Assembly: GCA_905182985.1 (NCBI GenBank)
Contig: CAJJDN010000004.1
Coordinates: 898,551 to 962,550, forward strand
Origin: Paramecium sonneborni
Taxonomy: Eukaryota; Ciliophora; Oligohymenophorea; Peniculida; Parameciidae
Length of the DNA stretch: 64,000 bases
Direction of reading: 5' to 3'
The notes under the pieces were generated by a model. That model was not told the origin of the DNA. It saw nothing but the letters and a program-made list of their open reading frames with translations, and did not search any database. Below, one piece after another: positions 37,755 to 50,565 of the stretch (within the stretch, counting starts at the first letter, position 1; the number at the start of each line of letters is the position of its first letter). A program made the position numbers and the translations under genes.

Positions 37755-38614
37755 ATGAATAATAAATTTTCACTTGAACATGAATGGATAGATATTCGAG
37801 TACAAATATATTAAATGTATAGCTAGCAATGAATTGCAATAATTAATTGATTTAAGTTAGAGAACCACAGGAGATTAAAAAATAAACTTTGAAAGATTTT
37901 ATTGAAGAATAAGATGGATCATTTACTATTGATAATCAAAAAGACCATGATTTCTAAAATGAACTAAAAAAAATGACTGATTTCCATTGTTCTTATAATT
38001 TATAAAGAATTTAAAACTACAAGGATAAGAAAGATAATAGTATTACATAAATAAGTGAGTCTTATAATTAATCAAATATATTACCTCAATAAATCAAACA
38101 AAATAAATAATAAATTTAGACCTTTGGGGATAAAAAACTATTTTTGAATGTCAAAGGAGAAGGTTTTTAAGAATTTAAATTACGCTCAATAAAATTTAAA
38201 CTATAGTGTCCATCCTGTCAAATATTTCTGCCAACTAAAAATTATAATAAATTAAATTCTAACATATTAGAATTTTAAGCTGATTGCAAAAAATGTTTGT
38301 AGTAAATGAACATTCATTTTTAAAAACATATTGAATAATTGTCAGAAAATCCATCTTAATGGTTCTTAGGTTAAATTAAAACTTCTAATAATGTGGAATT
38401 TTAATTAAACTCCATTGAAGTTACAGCAATTTGCAAGTGCTTATCTTAAAGTTCTCGATTACCTTATTTGTTAGTTTCATTTGAATAAAAAGAAAAAATT
38501 ATTTCATAAAATTAACGCTTAAAATGCTTACTAACAGATTAAAGTAGATAACTTTGTCATGGATGTGTTTAAGAATTAAAATTCCAACCTGCATGGTTAA
38601 TAATTAAATCATGA
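37755..38614 (+). CDS. Unknown protein with Cys-pair clusters (possible zinc ribbon)
   Basis: 278 residues after a 23-nt intron near the start. The N-terminal half is polar and Gln/Lys-rich. The C-terminal half carries paired cysteines: LQCPSCQIFLP, ADCKKCLQ, AICKCLSQ and LCHGCVQELKF. The spacing suggests two zinc-binding knuckles, though no named fold fits. Its last 58 bp overlap the coding end of the convergent gene on the minus strand. Confidence 0.6.
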
Positions 38615-40286
38615 ATTATGTTTATTAAATACAAAATTCTTAAATCATTTTCAGATTGGAGATATTCCTTCAAGTTTTTATATATTTTTTAAAATAATGT
38701 CACTATTGTTAAATCAAAAAATTACTTGTTTAATTATTAATTTTTTTAAATTGCCTTTATTGTTTTACTAAAACCATCAGTGTATTACTTTTCCAATAGT
38801 TTTTCTTACAATTTCATACTTTATTAGTAGAGATTATCTACATTGAATTCATACATAGAATTTAATGATTCATCATCAGTCCGAGAATCCAATGATCCAT
38901 TTATGTCTTAATTTCTAAATTTATTATATTTAAATGATGATGCTGTTTTTCTTTATGGAATTTTTATATGTCTATTAGAAGATAATCCTCCAGCATCAAG
39001 TATATCTTTTTAGATTTATTCCTAGACATCTTTATCTTTATATGGATCGTATTTTGGATAGTTTGTTATATATTATATTAATTCTAAATCATTATTGATC
39101 AATTAATTTTTAACTATTTAATTACCTTTTGTACCTTTCTATATAAATGGATAAATTTATTTAATATTATTTTATTCGCTATCATCAAATGTCTGTAGTG
39201 TATTAGATTAAGTAGATTTTGGGATAATTTTTTTTTTAAATTGATAATTAACATAAATCTACTTTTTAACTTTTTCATTTTCAATATAATCTTTAATAAG
39301 TAATTCTTCCATATATTATTTTACCTTCTTATTAACTAAATGACGAATCACATATTTTTCTTAAGGAGCTTCATATTTGACTTTATTAGGATTTTAATGA
39401 TTTCTAGAATTCAATAATTAATATGGGTTTTAATGTTAAATTATATTTACTGAATTTCCTTTAAATATTAGTTTTTTTTTTGTATTTATATCTTTTTCCT
39501 AAAATTTCTTTTATAAATTTTGAATATATTGATCACTTATATCATACATTTATTTGATCATTGCAACATTTTTTAATTCTCTGCTTCTCTTTACTAGATC
39601 TTCTTTTTCTCTCTTATCAATTTTTTCTTCTATAACATCCCTAATTATATCAAATCTATCTTATGCTTATTATTTTTTAATCATCTGTTCATTTTTTTCA
39701 TCTAATAATTATAAAAAAGCAATATCATGATTACCCTCATCTGTTACTGCAGATCTTCTATATGTTCTAATAATATTAATATTTATTTATTACACATTAA
39801 TTTTTGGTCTTTTTGATTTCTTAATGACTGCTGGAATTAATTTATCAAGTTTTTGAGATTAATTTTTTCTAATTACAAATTCTTCAGCAGATATTTCACC
39901 CAAAATATATTTAGTAAAATTACTTCTTATTGATGGACTTATTGTCATTGCATTGTGAATTTTTAAAGGAACTTCATGTAAATATGCTCTATCAATAGCA
40001 GTCTCTGTATTTCTTTTTATTTGAGTTTATTTTCTTCTTAATAAAGCTTCAGATAAAAAATCACCAAAAACATCATTCCAATTTTTTAATCTATTATCTT
40101 TAGGAATAGAAATTCCTTCACTTTCTTCTGTTTTAACTATAATCTTTGGTACATCTTGATTGGTTGACTGAACATTGAAGATATATTATTTACAGCAACT
40201 GATCGAGTTGTTTATAATTAAGATTCTATAGTAGTTTCAGGACATTAAAGAACCTTTCTTCTTTTTGGTAAAAATATTTTATTCAT
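38557..40286 (-). CDS. Charged coiled-coil protein, 567 residues
   Basis: Begins MNKIFLPKRRKVLQCPE. A 26-nt intron (about 40179-40204) gives exactly 568 codons, which also confirms the distal stop at 38557. The protein is Lys/Glu/Gln-rich with long helices (DEKNEQMIKKQQAQDRFD) and a polar, Asp/Ser-containing section (NGSLDSRTDDESLNSMYEF). Composition resembles ciliate axonemal or cortical proteins; no family assigned. It overlaps the 3' end of the plus-strand neighbour. Confidence 0.65.
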
Positions 40287-40380
40287 TATTTATAATTATT
40301 CAAATAAATTAACAAATATTTATTTATAATAAATCTAAATCACTATTATAAAACTATCTCCTCTTCTTCTTATTTTAAAT

Positions 40381-41590
40381 TCATTTATATTTCTGGTATT
40401 ACTTTATTTTGCCCCTCTTTCTATTAAAATTAATTATTTAAAACTTTACCTAAAATAACACTAAAAATAAGAATATTAAAGTTATAAAGTTTAGTATAAA
40501 AAAAACATTATTTTCTACTTAACTGTCTATTAAGAATAAATTCTAACTAAGTTTCTACATAACTGCTATAAAACACATAGTGGACATTCGAATAATCCAA
40601 TTTATTTCAGCAATTACTATTAAATCTTCAATCCAAATTTTACAAAGTATATTATAAAAAAGTGTTCCTAATCCAAAATAATATCCAATAATAGAAAATG
40701 CATCAATATTAATAGAAAATCCAAAACAAACACAAATTTAACCAAAAATAATTGTCTTACTTCTACTAATTCTAGAAAATAATATCATATGAAAAATTAT
40801 TATAGGAATTTATGAAAAATGATATTAAAATGGTATTGAGGATGTTTAAAATACCATTATAATTATTAAATATTTGAAATTTCTTAAAAATGCAATTATA
40901 TATTTATTACTTTCTTTTTCTTACTATGTTTATTCATTATTGAGTTCCTAACTGTTTACACAACTATTTTATTGAGCTTATTCCATTTATTTTATATTTT
41001 ATGAAAATGCTTAAATTGGAATTATAGTTATTAATATTATTCTTAAAATTGTAAAGCCTCCAACCACAATATATTCTATATTTTAACTTCCTTTATAAGA
41101 ATCGTAATGAAAAATCCTAATTTGAGCTTAGAGAGTTTTAAGCATATTTCCTATAGCAAATTGAAGAGGAATAAATAATGAAAAAAAATTGAGATCATAT
41201 TCTGTATTTGTTAATTTTAAATAAAAGATGATTTATAAAAAATTAATTCCTGCAGCAATTCCTATAACGAATATTAATAATAAACTAATTTCCTGATATT
41301 TTACCTAAAAAAATATATTTCTATATATTTCTATTAAAGAAACTATTAAAACTATTAAATCTGTTATATAAAAGTTTAAACGATTTGATAATGATTTGAA
41401 ATATCTGAATAAAAACGTAAATTTACTTATACAATTTTGATCCTATTATACATCCAAAATATAGAATTCCATTTTATAGTTCAGATGTATAAGTAGTTGA
41501 TATAGTTCCTGAAAGATACATAAGATTTATTGTAATGATAATAGGAGCATAAAATTATCTATGATTAGGATAAGGACAACTCCAATTCAT
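40381..41590 (-). CDS. Multipass membrane transporter-like protein, 395 residues
   Basis: A 22-nt intron near 41410-41431 leaves exactly 396 codons. About ten hydrophobic helices are visible, for example LLLIFVIGIAAGINFLQIIF, VVGGFTILRIILITIIPI and FFILNFITLIFLFLVLF. A Gln/Glu-rich cytosolic loop (SQELNNEQTQQEKESNKY) separates two halves, a layout like major-facilitator proteins. No signature motif allows a substrate to be named. Its start is 47 bp from the divergent CDC73 gene. Confidence 0.6.
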
Positions 41591-41637
41591 ATATTTTATA
41601 ATTAAATATATAAATAATTATTAAAAAAAATAAAATA

Positions 41638-42983
41638 ATGTTTAGAAAAGGAAGAAATGACCCTTTAGAATTATTAAGAGATCATGTGATTCATCATAAA
41701 TAGATAAAATTAAGAAGCAAAAATACTGATCATAGATTGCTTTTTGATAATAATATTGAATTTAAATGTTCGACTGTAATTTGATATATAAATAATTAAA
41801 AGGAAACAGCATGGAAATCTAAATCAGGATAAGAATACACATTAGGAGCATTATGGTGTTTTTTAGATTGTCATTTACAAGGATTGGAATAAAAAAATTA
41901 TAGAAAGAAAGCATTGGATCTAAATTTTGAATAGGTGTTTAAAGCAGACAATTAAGATATAATTGAATATTTTACTGGTAAAGTAGATTATACAGATTGT
42001 ATAAATGCAGACAAGAAAGCATCTTTATATAATAGAAAACCCCTCCAAAATAATGAAGATATTGAACAAGCAAGTTTAAAGAAGGTTAAGCCTGATTAAG
42101 AGAAAGAGGTACTTTTATAAATGTAATTAGCCATTAACTGAAAAAGAATTCAATCTAAAAGTTTTTGATGAAATTTTAAGATTTGAAAAACCAATTACTA
42201 CTAGAAATAGATTATTTAGAGTTTAAGATAGAACATTTGATGATATTTTAAAAACAGCATAAAAAGTATGTATTTTAAATCTATTTAGATATTTTAAGGT
42301 TAATATGTTGGAGTCGGAGGAGATGAAGAAGAATTGTAATAAATTCTAGGAACTAGAATACAAGATGTTAATAAAGCTAAATAATTATCAAGTGCAAAAC
42401 TATCCTATTCAGTTTTGAATGAATTTATTAAATCTAAAGATAAACCAATCATTATAGTACCTTAAATTGCTGAATTGGGAAACATTTGTTTAAGAAATGT
42501 TTAATAATTTTTAGAATAAGGACAATATTTAGATCCAAATGGTCTTAAATTCACGAATGAATCAAGATCTGTTTAAATTAAAGTAAAGTTAAGACTAACT
42601 GATATGTAATCAATTCTAAGTTATTTTATTTTTAGTGAATAGTAGTTTTTAATATTGGATACTCCTAATGCAATTACTAATTGGAAAAGAGTAGTTGCTG
42701 TATTTTTAAGAGGATCTACTTATGAATTGAGATAATTTCCTGATTAAAATCCTAATCAATTATTTAAAAAGTATAATTAATTATCATATCAAAACTTAGT
42801 ATTAGAGGATATCATATGAAGTTTGAGGAGGAAAAAGTTAAAGACTTAATCAAACAATGGAATGTAAAGGTTTTGGATTTACACAGAAGCAAAAGATACT
42901 AAGATATTGATGTGGTGAATGCATTTTGGGAAGATTTAGAAGCATTTCTATTGAGACCTGCTAAGTTATCATAATAATAATGA
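41638..42983 (+). CDS. CDC73: CDC73/parafibromin, Paf1 complex subunit
   Basis: Paf1C component that travels with RNA polymerase II in elongation and chromatin modification. The N-terminus NDPLELLRDHVIHHKQIK matches the CDC73 start block. The C-terminal Ras-like domain is clear: KPIIIVPQIAELGNICLRNV, QFLEQGQYLD, NWKRVVAVFLRGSTYELRQF, RGYHMKFEEEKVKDLIKQWN and HRSKRYQDIDVVNAFWEDLE. Introns include 27 nt near the 5' end, 22 nt near 42110, about 23 nt near 42267 and 29 nt before the last exon. The product is about 400 residues, shorter than human because the central disordered region is reduced. Confidence 0.92.
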
Positions 42984-43027
42984 GTATTTTGGATATTTAT
43001 TTAATATTTCTGTGTATTTGTATAATT

Positions 43028-43342
43028 TCAATGCTTTTATTAAAACACCTCAGTTGCATTTTAATATTTTGATACAAATCTATCATTTTCAACATCGTAA
43101 GTTGGTAAAACAAGTATTCTATTCTTGTGCAATTCTTATTAAATTTTGTAATTAAGTGCATACTAAAATATTGAATATTGAATTACTTATTTTCTTCGGT
43201 TGACACATTCTAAGAAATCAAGTCCTTCAATTGCACACATTTTATTGGGTAAATTTTCTCTATTGATGCATGCTTGCATTCTCTCATAAAAAGTTATGCA
43301 AGGGTTGATTCCACCAGATGTATTGATTCCTATGTATGACAT
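43028..43342 (-). CDS. Small twin-CX9C protein, probably mitochondrial intermembrane space
   Basis: About 96 residues. CITFYERMQAC and CAIEGLDFLEC each have cysteines exactly nine residues apart, the twin-CX9C signature of proteins oxidised by the Mia40 pathway. The start MSYIGINTSGGINP and size resemble the complex I subunit NDUFS5, but other twin-CX9C assembly factors are equally possible. A 24-nt GT..AG segment after the second pair is probably an intron; it is a multiple of three and lacks TGA, so both spliced and unspliced forms remain open. Confidence 0.65.
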
Positions 43343-43466
43343 TAAATTAAATTATTATTATTATTATTTTATATTTGAACATTTAATAACAACAAGATTT
43401 TTATATAATACTTAGATTCAATAGTAGAAAATATTTGAGATATTATACACATTTATATTTCCAATT

Positions 43467-45394
43467 TCATTAAAATACAGGGTTATTGGCATTTTCACAA
43501 CACATTAAAACACAATTCTTAAAAGAGTATTAAATCTTCTAATCTTCATTTTTAATAGATTATTAGGATCTTTAAATTAGTTATGAATAATTACAATTAT
43601 TTTTGACTCTTTGATTTTGCAGTATTTTAAGTGAAATTCTCAGTTTACTTGTATTTTTCAAAAGTGGTTCTATTTGTAAATAATGTGATAATTTATCCAT
43701 AAAGTAAATGAGATACTGCAATAATAAACAAAACACTTAAAAATAAAATAATTGATTAAACAATTATTTTATTTATAAACAAAGTTTGAGATTGATATAA
43801 TATCATATTATTAAACCAAGGATAAGTAAAATTTGTTTTTGTATATTCCTGTCCTATAAATATACTATTTACAATAATAATATGAAGTAAATTAATCCAA
43901 ATTATAGTAATAAAGAAAAAGTAAATGAAATAATTTTTAGCTCCAATCTAAATGAATAAATGTAAATATTTACGCAATTATTAACCCACGGACAATGATG
44001 ATCATAAACAACAATACATTGTTTACAAAATTCACAATGTCTTGATCTTTCTGGTTTTTTTATTAGGCATTCTGAACATACTTCCCAAGGTTCATAATCA
44101 TTTAATAATTTAAACAACTAATATTGATCAGTGTTTTTCCTTATATATCCAGGACGTATAAACATTGTCAAAAAATACAGTATGATTCCAAGTATGAAAG
44201 AACAAATAGATATAATTTATAACCAAATTAAGTTCCCCTCAGTATAAAAAGGGTAAATAAACAAAATCGTTCCTATCATACAATAAAAATAGATAATAAA
44301 GAAAGCAATTATTTAAGTCCAACTTATAGATGGAGGTTTTACACTTATATAAATTTTTCTATAAATACCTTTATTTAATATTGAAAAATTCCAACAAGCA
44401 ATTATTTTTCATTAAAATTTCATATACTCCATTTTATTAATTTTCTAATGCGGCTTGGGCAGGTGTTTAGTTTTTTACATCTCTAATATTTTTATTGGCT
44501 CCTTTTTATATCAATTTCTTAGCAATTCTACTATTTCCTGTTACAGCAGCCAAATGTAAAGGAGTCATTCCCTCTCCATCCTTTAAATTAATATAATAAC
44601 TATAGTTAGGAAGTTTCGATAACCAAGACAACAAAAATTGAAGTGCAAATAAACTATCGAAATATGTTGCCCAATGCAAAGGTGTTCCTCCTTAAGAATC
44701 TTATTCAACTATTGATTGGCCTTATAAATATAACCATACCATTGCTTAAACTTAATCCCCTTAAGCTGCTACTGATAGAGCATTTTAACCTTAAGAATTT
44801 TTTATGTTCATATCTGCACCTGCTTTCGATAACATTTCTAATATTTCAATTGAACCAACATAGGCTGCAAAATGAACTGATGCAAATTAATCTTAATTAA
44901 CTTTATTTATCCATTCTTCAAATTCATTTTATGTAGAATTTTTCTTTACATTTTCTAACAATTATTCAACTATCGTTGGTAAATTTTTAAAACAAGCAAC
45001 ATGAAGAAGTGTTTGTTTTTTTTGATCCAACTAATCATTTAATCTTAATTTTTCTTTTCTATTTTTCAAATCATCCAATATCACTTAAATTTCTTAAACA
45101 TCTCCCTCTTAAGTTGCTTTCATAAGCATATTTAATGCCTTTTTATAATTTATCTATGGTAACAATCTTTTAAGCTCTTCAATCGATTACTATGAATACC
45201 TCTATAAATATTACGAATTCGGAAAAAGATTTCTCAATATTTTCGTTTATTTGAGAACGAAGTAAATCCTAATTTATTTAATAAATCGAAGAACTTCTAT
45301 TTACAATCTAAATATTCTTTTAATTGTTTTCCTTTTTTGTTATCAAAGGACTAGTAAAGCTATTTTTTTAATCTAACTCTATTTCTGTATTCAT
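43467..45394 (-). CDS. Ankyrin-repeat DHHC protein S-palmitoyltransferase
   Basis: Attaches palmitate to cysteines of membrane proteins, usually at Golgi or plasma membrane. Around 600 residues. An N-terminal ankyrin block shows repeated TPLHWA / [10 protein letters not shown] / [10 protein letters not shown] signatures (44560-45130). Transmembrane helices follow, then the Cys-rich domain [19 protein letters not shown] and catalytic [10 protein letters not shown] (about 43985-44075), two more helices, and the post-[12 protein letters not shown] (TTxE) motif. This is the Akr1/HIP14 layout. Introns include 25 nt near 45190 and 26 nt directly after the DHHC exon. Confidence 0.9.
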
Positions 45395-45979
45395 AAAATT
45401 AAAAATTAATTACTTAAATTTTATAACTAATAATCCATTCTCTAATAAAATAAATTCTAAAGTAATCAAATATAAATTATTAAGAATGATTTTTAACCTA
45501 TAAAAATAATTCTTTTACTCAAACAAATTTTAAATATCTTTAACTAATATTTATTTAATTAAGCTCTATAATAATCATAAGCAAAAGCTAGTTCAGGAAC
45601 CTAACAATGCAAACACTTATATAAAATAGGTAGAAATAAGCATAAAGCTCGAAAGAATAAAACAAAAGTTATGCAGATTAATACAATCAGTTAATTAAGA
45701 TAACTTAAGGTAAGCAACTCAATACAAAAATAAATCAATAGTAAATTTTATTTCTCAAATTATTTGAATATATATATTGATATTTTATAATTATATATAA
45801 TTCATTATTACATATAAACTAATGAATAAATATATTATAGATATAAAAATAAATAATATTATTCCAAAAAAATTATGAATTTAATTAATTACAAATAGAA
45901 GATTATGAGAAATCAATTATTTTATAAAAAACTATAAAAATAGTTTTAAAATTTTAACCTGTTTTTCTATTAATTAATA
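45395..45979. other. Intergenic stretch with a possible coding fragment
   Basis: Mostly AT-rich filler. Around 45545-45715 a plus-strand frame reads like protein (QEPNNANTYIKQVEISIK, then QKLCRLIQSVNQDNLR) but lacks an ATG start and a clear end. It could be an orphan exon or relic. Nothing else is supported. Confidence 0.3.
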
Positions 45980-47178
45980 ATAGCTCAATTAAGTAAGCAT
46001 TTTTATTAAAGTTCATTCAGATTCTTAAATTTTCAGAAAAAGATTAATCCAAGAATCAAATATTGCTTGCAAATCTTCATCTTTAGTATATTAGTAAACA
46101 AAGTGAACAATAATTCCAAAAAAAAGGAAACTCAAACCATTGATAATCTATGGATGAAGAAGCCTAAATCATGATAATAAAAAAGAGAATAGCTAGACTA
46201 TGTAGAATTAAATGAAAAGTAAAATAAACAATCAATAAGTAATATCAAGTATATAGAAAAAAAGTAAGGAAATAATGTTGAACATTTATCACTTAAGAAA
46301 AACAAAATAACCTAATTTTGGGTGTAAAATTACCTAATAGAAAAGAAAAAATTAATTATCAATAATTAGATTATTTAGTAATCAAGGGTTTAGATGTAAA
46401 ATTAAATATAATAAAGAAGATTAGAGAATTAGCCTAGTTAAATTAAACTGTTAAAGATATAATATAAATGCCAGAACTTAAAGAATTCTAATTTACAAAC
46501 CTTTAAAGCAGTTATTACAAATAAAAAAATCGGTATTTACAATATGATAAACACTAATATTTAAATCAAATAAATAATAGTGTAAGTTAAGGTAATAAAT
46601 AATGATAAAAATTTTGAACTTTTTTGTAATTTAACTGAATATTAAATGGTAAGATAACTTTAACTAAAGTATATTCATTAAAGCTATAAACTCAAATTAT
46701 TATAATGAATAGTAAGGTGGAAGATTTTTTATGATTTTTAAATAATGTAAATGATTAAATAAAACACCGGATAAAGAATACTAATTTATTTGTATATAAA
46801 TAGTTTTTTGATAAAATAAAAGTAAATTACAGTGAAGATTTGATAAAAAATCTGGGTATTCCATTCAATTTTGATTCTTCAAAAGAAACAATTAATACAT
46901 TTATATAAGATTAAAAATAACAAATAAAATTAATATTTATAGGTGAATGAAATAGCTTTTTTTATGTTCAAGCAGTGTTTTGTAAATTTGAATAATAAAG
47001 ATGAGAAATTATTAATAAAGGATATCAAGGATATTAATATAGAGAATATTCATAATAAAGCCATATTAAATTTATTTACAAAGAAGTATCAGATACCATA
47101 ATATTGGAGTATATAAAATAATATTGAGATTAAAGATAAAAATAAGCATGAGAAGAATTGAAAATAAAGTAAGTATTT
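45980..47178. repeat. Direct repeat A, copy 1 (1,199 bp), assembly duplication
   Basis: Identical, line by line at an offset of 1,200, to 47180-48378. The two copies are separated by a single N at 47179. Perfect identity over AT-rich coding and non-coding DNA, abutting an N, indicates two contig ends that overlap but were joined instead of merged. Confidence 0.9.
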
Positions 47179-48736
47179 NATAGCTCAATTAAGTAAGCAT
47201 TTTTATTAAAGTTCATTCAGATTCTTAAATTTTCAGAAAAAGATTAATCCAAGAATCAAATATTGCTTGCAAATCTTCATCTTTAGTATATTAGTAAACA
47301 AAGTGAACAATAATTCCAAAAAAAAGGAAACTCAAACCATTGATAATCTATGGATGAAGAAGCCTAAATCATGATAATAAAAAAGAGAATAGCTAGACTA
47401 TGTAGAATTAAATGAAAAGTAAAATAAACAATCAATAAGTAATATCAAGTATATAGAAAAAAAGTAAGGAAATAATGTTGAACATTTATCACTTAAGAAA
47501 AACAAAATAACCTAATTTTGGGTGTAAAATTACCTAATAGAAAAGAAAAAATTAATTATCAATAATTAGATTATTTAGTAATCAAGGGTTTAGATGTAAA
47601 ATTAAATATAATAAAGAAGATTAGAGAATTAGCCTAGTTAAATTAAACTGTTAAAGATATAATATAAATGCCAGAACTTAAAGAATTCTAATTTACAAAC
47701 CTTTAAAGCAGTTATTACAAATAAAAAAATCGGTATTTACAATATGATAAACACTAATATTTAAATCAAATAAATAATAGTGTAAGTTAAGGTAATAAAT
47801 AATGATAAAAATTTTGAACTTTTTTGTAATTTAACTGAATATTAAATGGTAAGATAACTTTAACTAAAGTATATTCATTAAAGCTATAAACTCAAATTAT
47901 TATAATGAATAGTAAGGTGGAAGATTTTTTATGATTTTTAAATAATGTAAATGATTAAATAAAACACCGGATAAAGAATACTAATTTATTTGTATATAAA
48001 TAGTTTTTTGATAAAATAAAAGTAAATTACAGTGAAGATTTGATAAAAAATCTGGGTATTCCATTCAATTTTGATTCTTCAAAAGAAACAATTAATACAT
48101 TTATATAAGATTAAAAATAACAAATAAAATTAATATTTATAGGTGAATGAAATAGCTTTTTTTATGTTCAAGCAGTGTTTTGTAAATTTGAATAATAAAG
48201 ATGAGAAATTATTAATAAAGGATATCAAGGATATTAATATAGAGAATATTCATAATAAAGCCATATTAAATTTATTTACAAAGAAGTATCAGATACCATA
48301 ATATTGGAGTATATAAAATAATATTGAGATTAAAGATAAAAATAAGCATGAGAAGAATTGAAAATAAAGTAAGTATTTAGAAAAGACTGTTTACTAAAAA
48401 TATTAAGGAATAATAAAAATAAAGTAATAAATTGGTTAAAAACCTTTAGATAGATTTATATTCATTGAAAATTAAAATCAAATATCAGCTAAAAATATAA
48501 GACATATTTAAATAAAAGAATACTTAGTTAGGTATAAATTTCTTGAATGGCAAATAGAAAACAATTTTAGATTAATACATATAAGATAAATCAAAGAAAA
48601 TCTGATTAGTATAAGCGATAATAGAATATATAAAACAATAAATTTAAGATTTAAAATGTAAGATACAATAAATAGATCAAAGAAAATGAATTTAAATGGT
48701 ATTTTTCAAAAGATGATAGATTAGGGTTAATAATGA
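46143..48736 (+). CDS. Unknown gene, interrupted by artefactual duplication
   Basis: Coding-like exons on the plus strand include NNVEHLSLKKNK, INYQQLDYLVIKGLDVK, LAQLNQTVKDIIQMPELKEF, NYSEDLIKNLGIPFNFDSS, VNEIAFFMFKQCFVNLNN and, after the repeat, KPLDRFIFIENQNQISAKNI up to the TGA at 48736. The first kilobase appears twice because of repeat A, so the true gene is about 1.4 kb. Leu/Ile/Asn-rich with a hint of leucine-rich-repeat spacing; start codon and several introns unresolved. No family recognised. Confidence 0.45.
47180..48378. repeat. Direct repeat A, copy 2 (1,199 bp), assembly duplication
   Basis: Second copy of the block at 45980-47178, following the single N at 47179. Only this copy continues into the true downstream sequence from 48379. 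Collapsing the pair should restore the underlying gene. Confidence 0.9.
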
Positions 48737-48842
48737 AATTAAGTGATTAATTTTAGAAATCTTTAATAAAGTAAATAGTCTTAGAATAACTTGAATAATG
48801 AATATATATAATTATAAATAATTAAAATAATTGTAATAAGAA

Positions 48843-49163
48843 ATGATTAGTGATACTGTATTGCTTGTGGGAATAATAGGAGCAGCAGCCGTTTTATTAT
48901 TGATTGGTATATTCTGTATATGGAGAAAACTAAAGATTAGAACAATTAATAATTTGAATAATAAGCCAATGCCTAAAGCATATGTTGAAATTCCAGACAA
49001 AACTGATAGGTAAGCTAGGCCTCCTACAAATCCATAATAATGTTCTCCAAAGGGGGATGAAGATAGTATAGCAATAAAACGAAAAGTAAAGAATTTTTCA
49101 TCAGCTGTGGTAAACAAAAAGAAAAATCTAACAATAAAAATTCCAACTAAGGAAGAAAGTTGA
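48843..49163 (+). CDS. Small single-pass membrane protein, 106 residues
   Basis: Intronless. MISDTVLLVGIIGAAAVLL begins a single transmembrane helix ending at FCIWRKLK, with a short lumenal N-terminus and a basic cytosolic tail containing ARPPTNPQQCSPKGDED. No recognised domain. The same sequence at 50156-50476 lies in the second copy of repeat B and is an assembly duplicate, not a paralogue. Confidence 0.6.
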
Positions 49164-49252
49164 TTGAGCTTTTTTATTTTATATATAATAATTTTTTTAG
49201 TTTTAGTAAATAGTTATTTTAATTCTCATAAAAATATTATTATTATTCTGAA

Positions 49253-49840
49253 ATGATCTTGCTATTATTAATTGACATAGTTTACTGTGTTCAATTTGGT
49301 TATGAAGTTGAGAAAGGATAATAAATTTGTTTTCAAGATTATTTTTCTTAAGATGATGTATTCGATTTAAGAGTAATATCAAATTCATCAAATTATGCAA
49401 TAAAACTAGAAGAAGCAGAATCAAAGAAATATGTAATATTATATGAAAAAAATGGATTATGGGAACATAATTATTAACATTAATCAAATCATAAAGTTTC
49501 TAATATGAAATATTGTTTAACAAATTTAGAAGATGAAAATGTGTTATTTAATATAACATATAAAACAGGATCTGAATTAGCAGATATGTAAAAAGTAGCA
49601 AAAATATCAGATTTAAATTAAATGGGTGATCATATGAAGAAATTAAATGGTTTATTAGATGATATAAAAAGAGAGAGATCATTCTTAATAGAGAAATATG
49701 ATTTTATGTCTAAATTACAAGGATCAATATCAAAGAAATAAATAGTTTTTAGTTTATTATGTTTAGGATTGTCATTTATAATAACTGGAACGACTTTGAA
49801 TTTAATTAAGAGAATTTTATAATAAAAAAAGTCTTAATGA
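49253..49840 (+). CDS. p24/emp24-GP25L family cargo receptor
   Basis: Type I membrane protein of COPI/COPII vesicles that helps sort cargo between ER and Golgi. 195 residues, intronless. A short signal peptide (MILLLLIDIVYC) precedes a GOLD domain with the conserved cysteine pair (QQICFQDYF and MKYCLTNLE). A coiled coil follows (MKKLNGLLDDIKRERSFL), then a transmembrane helix (VFSLLCLGLSFIITGTTL) and the cytosolic tail NLIKRILQQKKS with the basic retrieval signal expected for p24. Length is typical. The identical copy at 50566-51153 is artefactual. Confidence 0.88.
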
Positions 49841-50155
49841 GCATAATTTATGGATTAATTTTATATATTAATTATTTAAAATAAAAGAATCATTCTGTTT
49901 CTGATTATTATTAATCTTACTCTTCTTAATTAAAATCCTAATCTTCTTATTCATCTTATTAATTGGCCTAATCATCACTTTCATNTAGATCAAAGAAAAT
50001 GAATTTAAATGGTATTTTTCAAAAGATGATAGATTAGGGTTAATAATGAAATTAAGTGATTAATTTTAGAAATCTTTAATAAAGTAAATAGTCTTAGAAT
50101 AACTTGAATAATGAATATATATAATTATAAATAATTAAAATAATTGTAATAAGAA

Positions 50156-50476
50156 ATGATTAGTGATACTGTATTGCTTGTGGGAATAATAGGAGCAGCA
50201 GCCGTTTTATTATTGATTGGTATATTCTGTATATGGAGAAAACTAAAGATTAGAACAATTAATAATTTGAATAATAAGCCAATGCCTAAAGCATATGTTG
50301 AAATTCCAGACAAAACTGATAGGTAAGCTAGGCCTCCTACAAATCCATAATAATGTTCTCCAAAGGGGGATGAAGATAGTATAGCAATAAAACGAAAAGT
50401 AAAGAATTTTTCATCAGCTGTGGTAAACAAAAAGAAAAATCTAACAATAAAAATTCCAACTAAGGAAGAAAGTTGA
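50156..50476 (+). CDS. Duplicate of the 106-residue membrane protein (assembly artefact)
   Basis: Exact copy of 48843-49163 at an offset of 1,313 bp, inside repeat B copy 2. It should disappear when the contig overlap at 49985 is merged. Confidence 0.6.
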
Positions 50477-50565
50477 TTGAGCTTTTTTATTTTATATATA
50501 ATAATTTTTTTAGTTTTAGTAAATAGTTATTTTAATTCTCATAAAAATATTATTATTATTCTGAA

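Larger units (their letters stand above)
48673..49984. repeat. Direct repeat B, copy 1 (1,312 bp), assembly duplication
   Basis: Identical to 49986-51297 and separated from it by one N at 49985. It contains the end of the preceding gene, two complete small genes and the 3' end of the RING-H2 gene, each therefore appearing twice. Interpreted as an unmerged contig overlap. Confidence 0.9.

Noticed and set aside
45980..48378. Transposon, LTR element or segmental duplication
   Set aside because: No transposase, terminal motif or target-site duplication; perfect identity plus the N favours an unmerged contig overlap.
46143..48736. SF3B2/CUS1-like splicing factor
   Set aside because: A short stretch (KKYQIPQYWS) recalled that family, but the other conserved blocks are absent.
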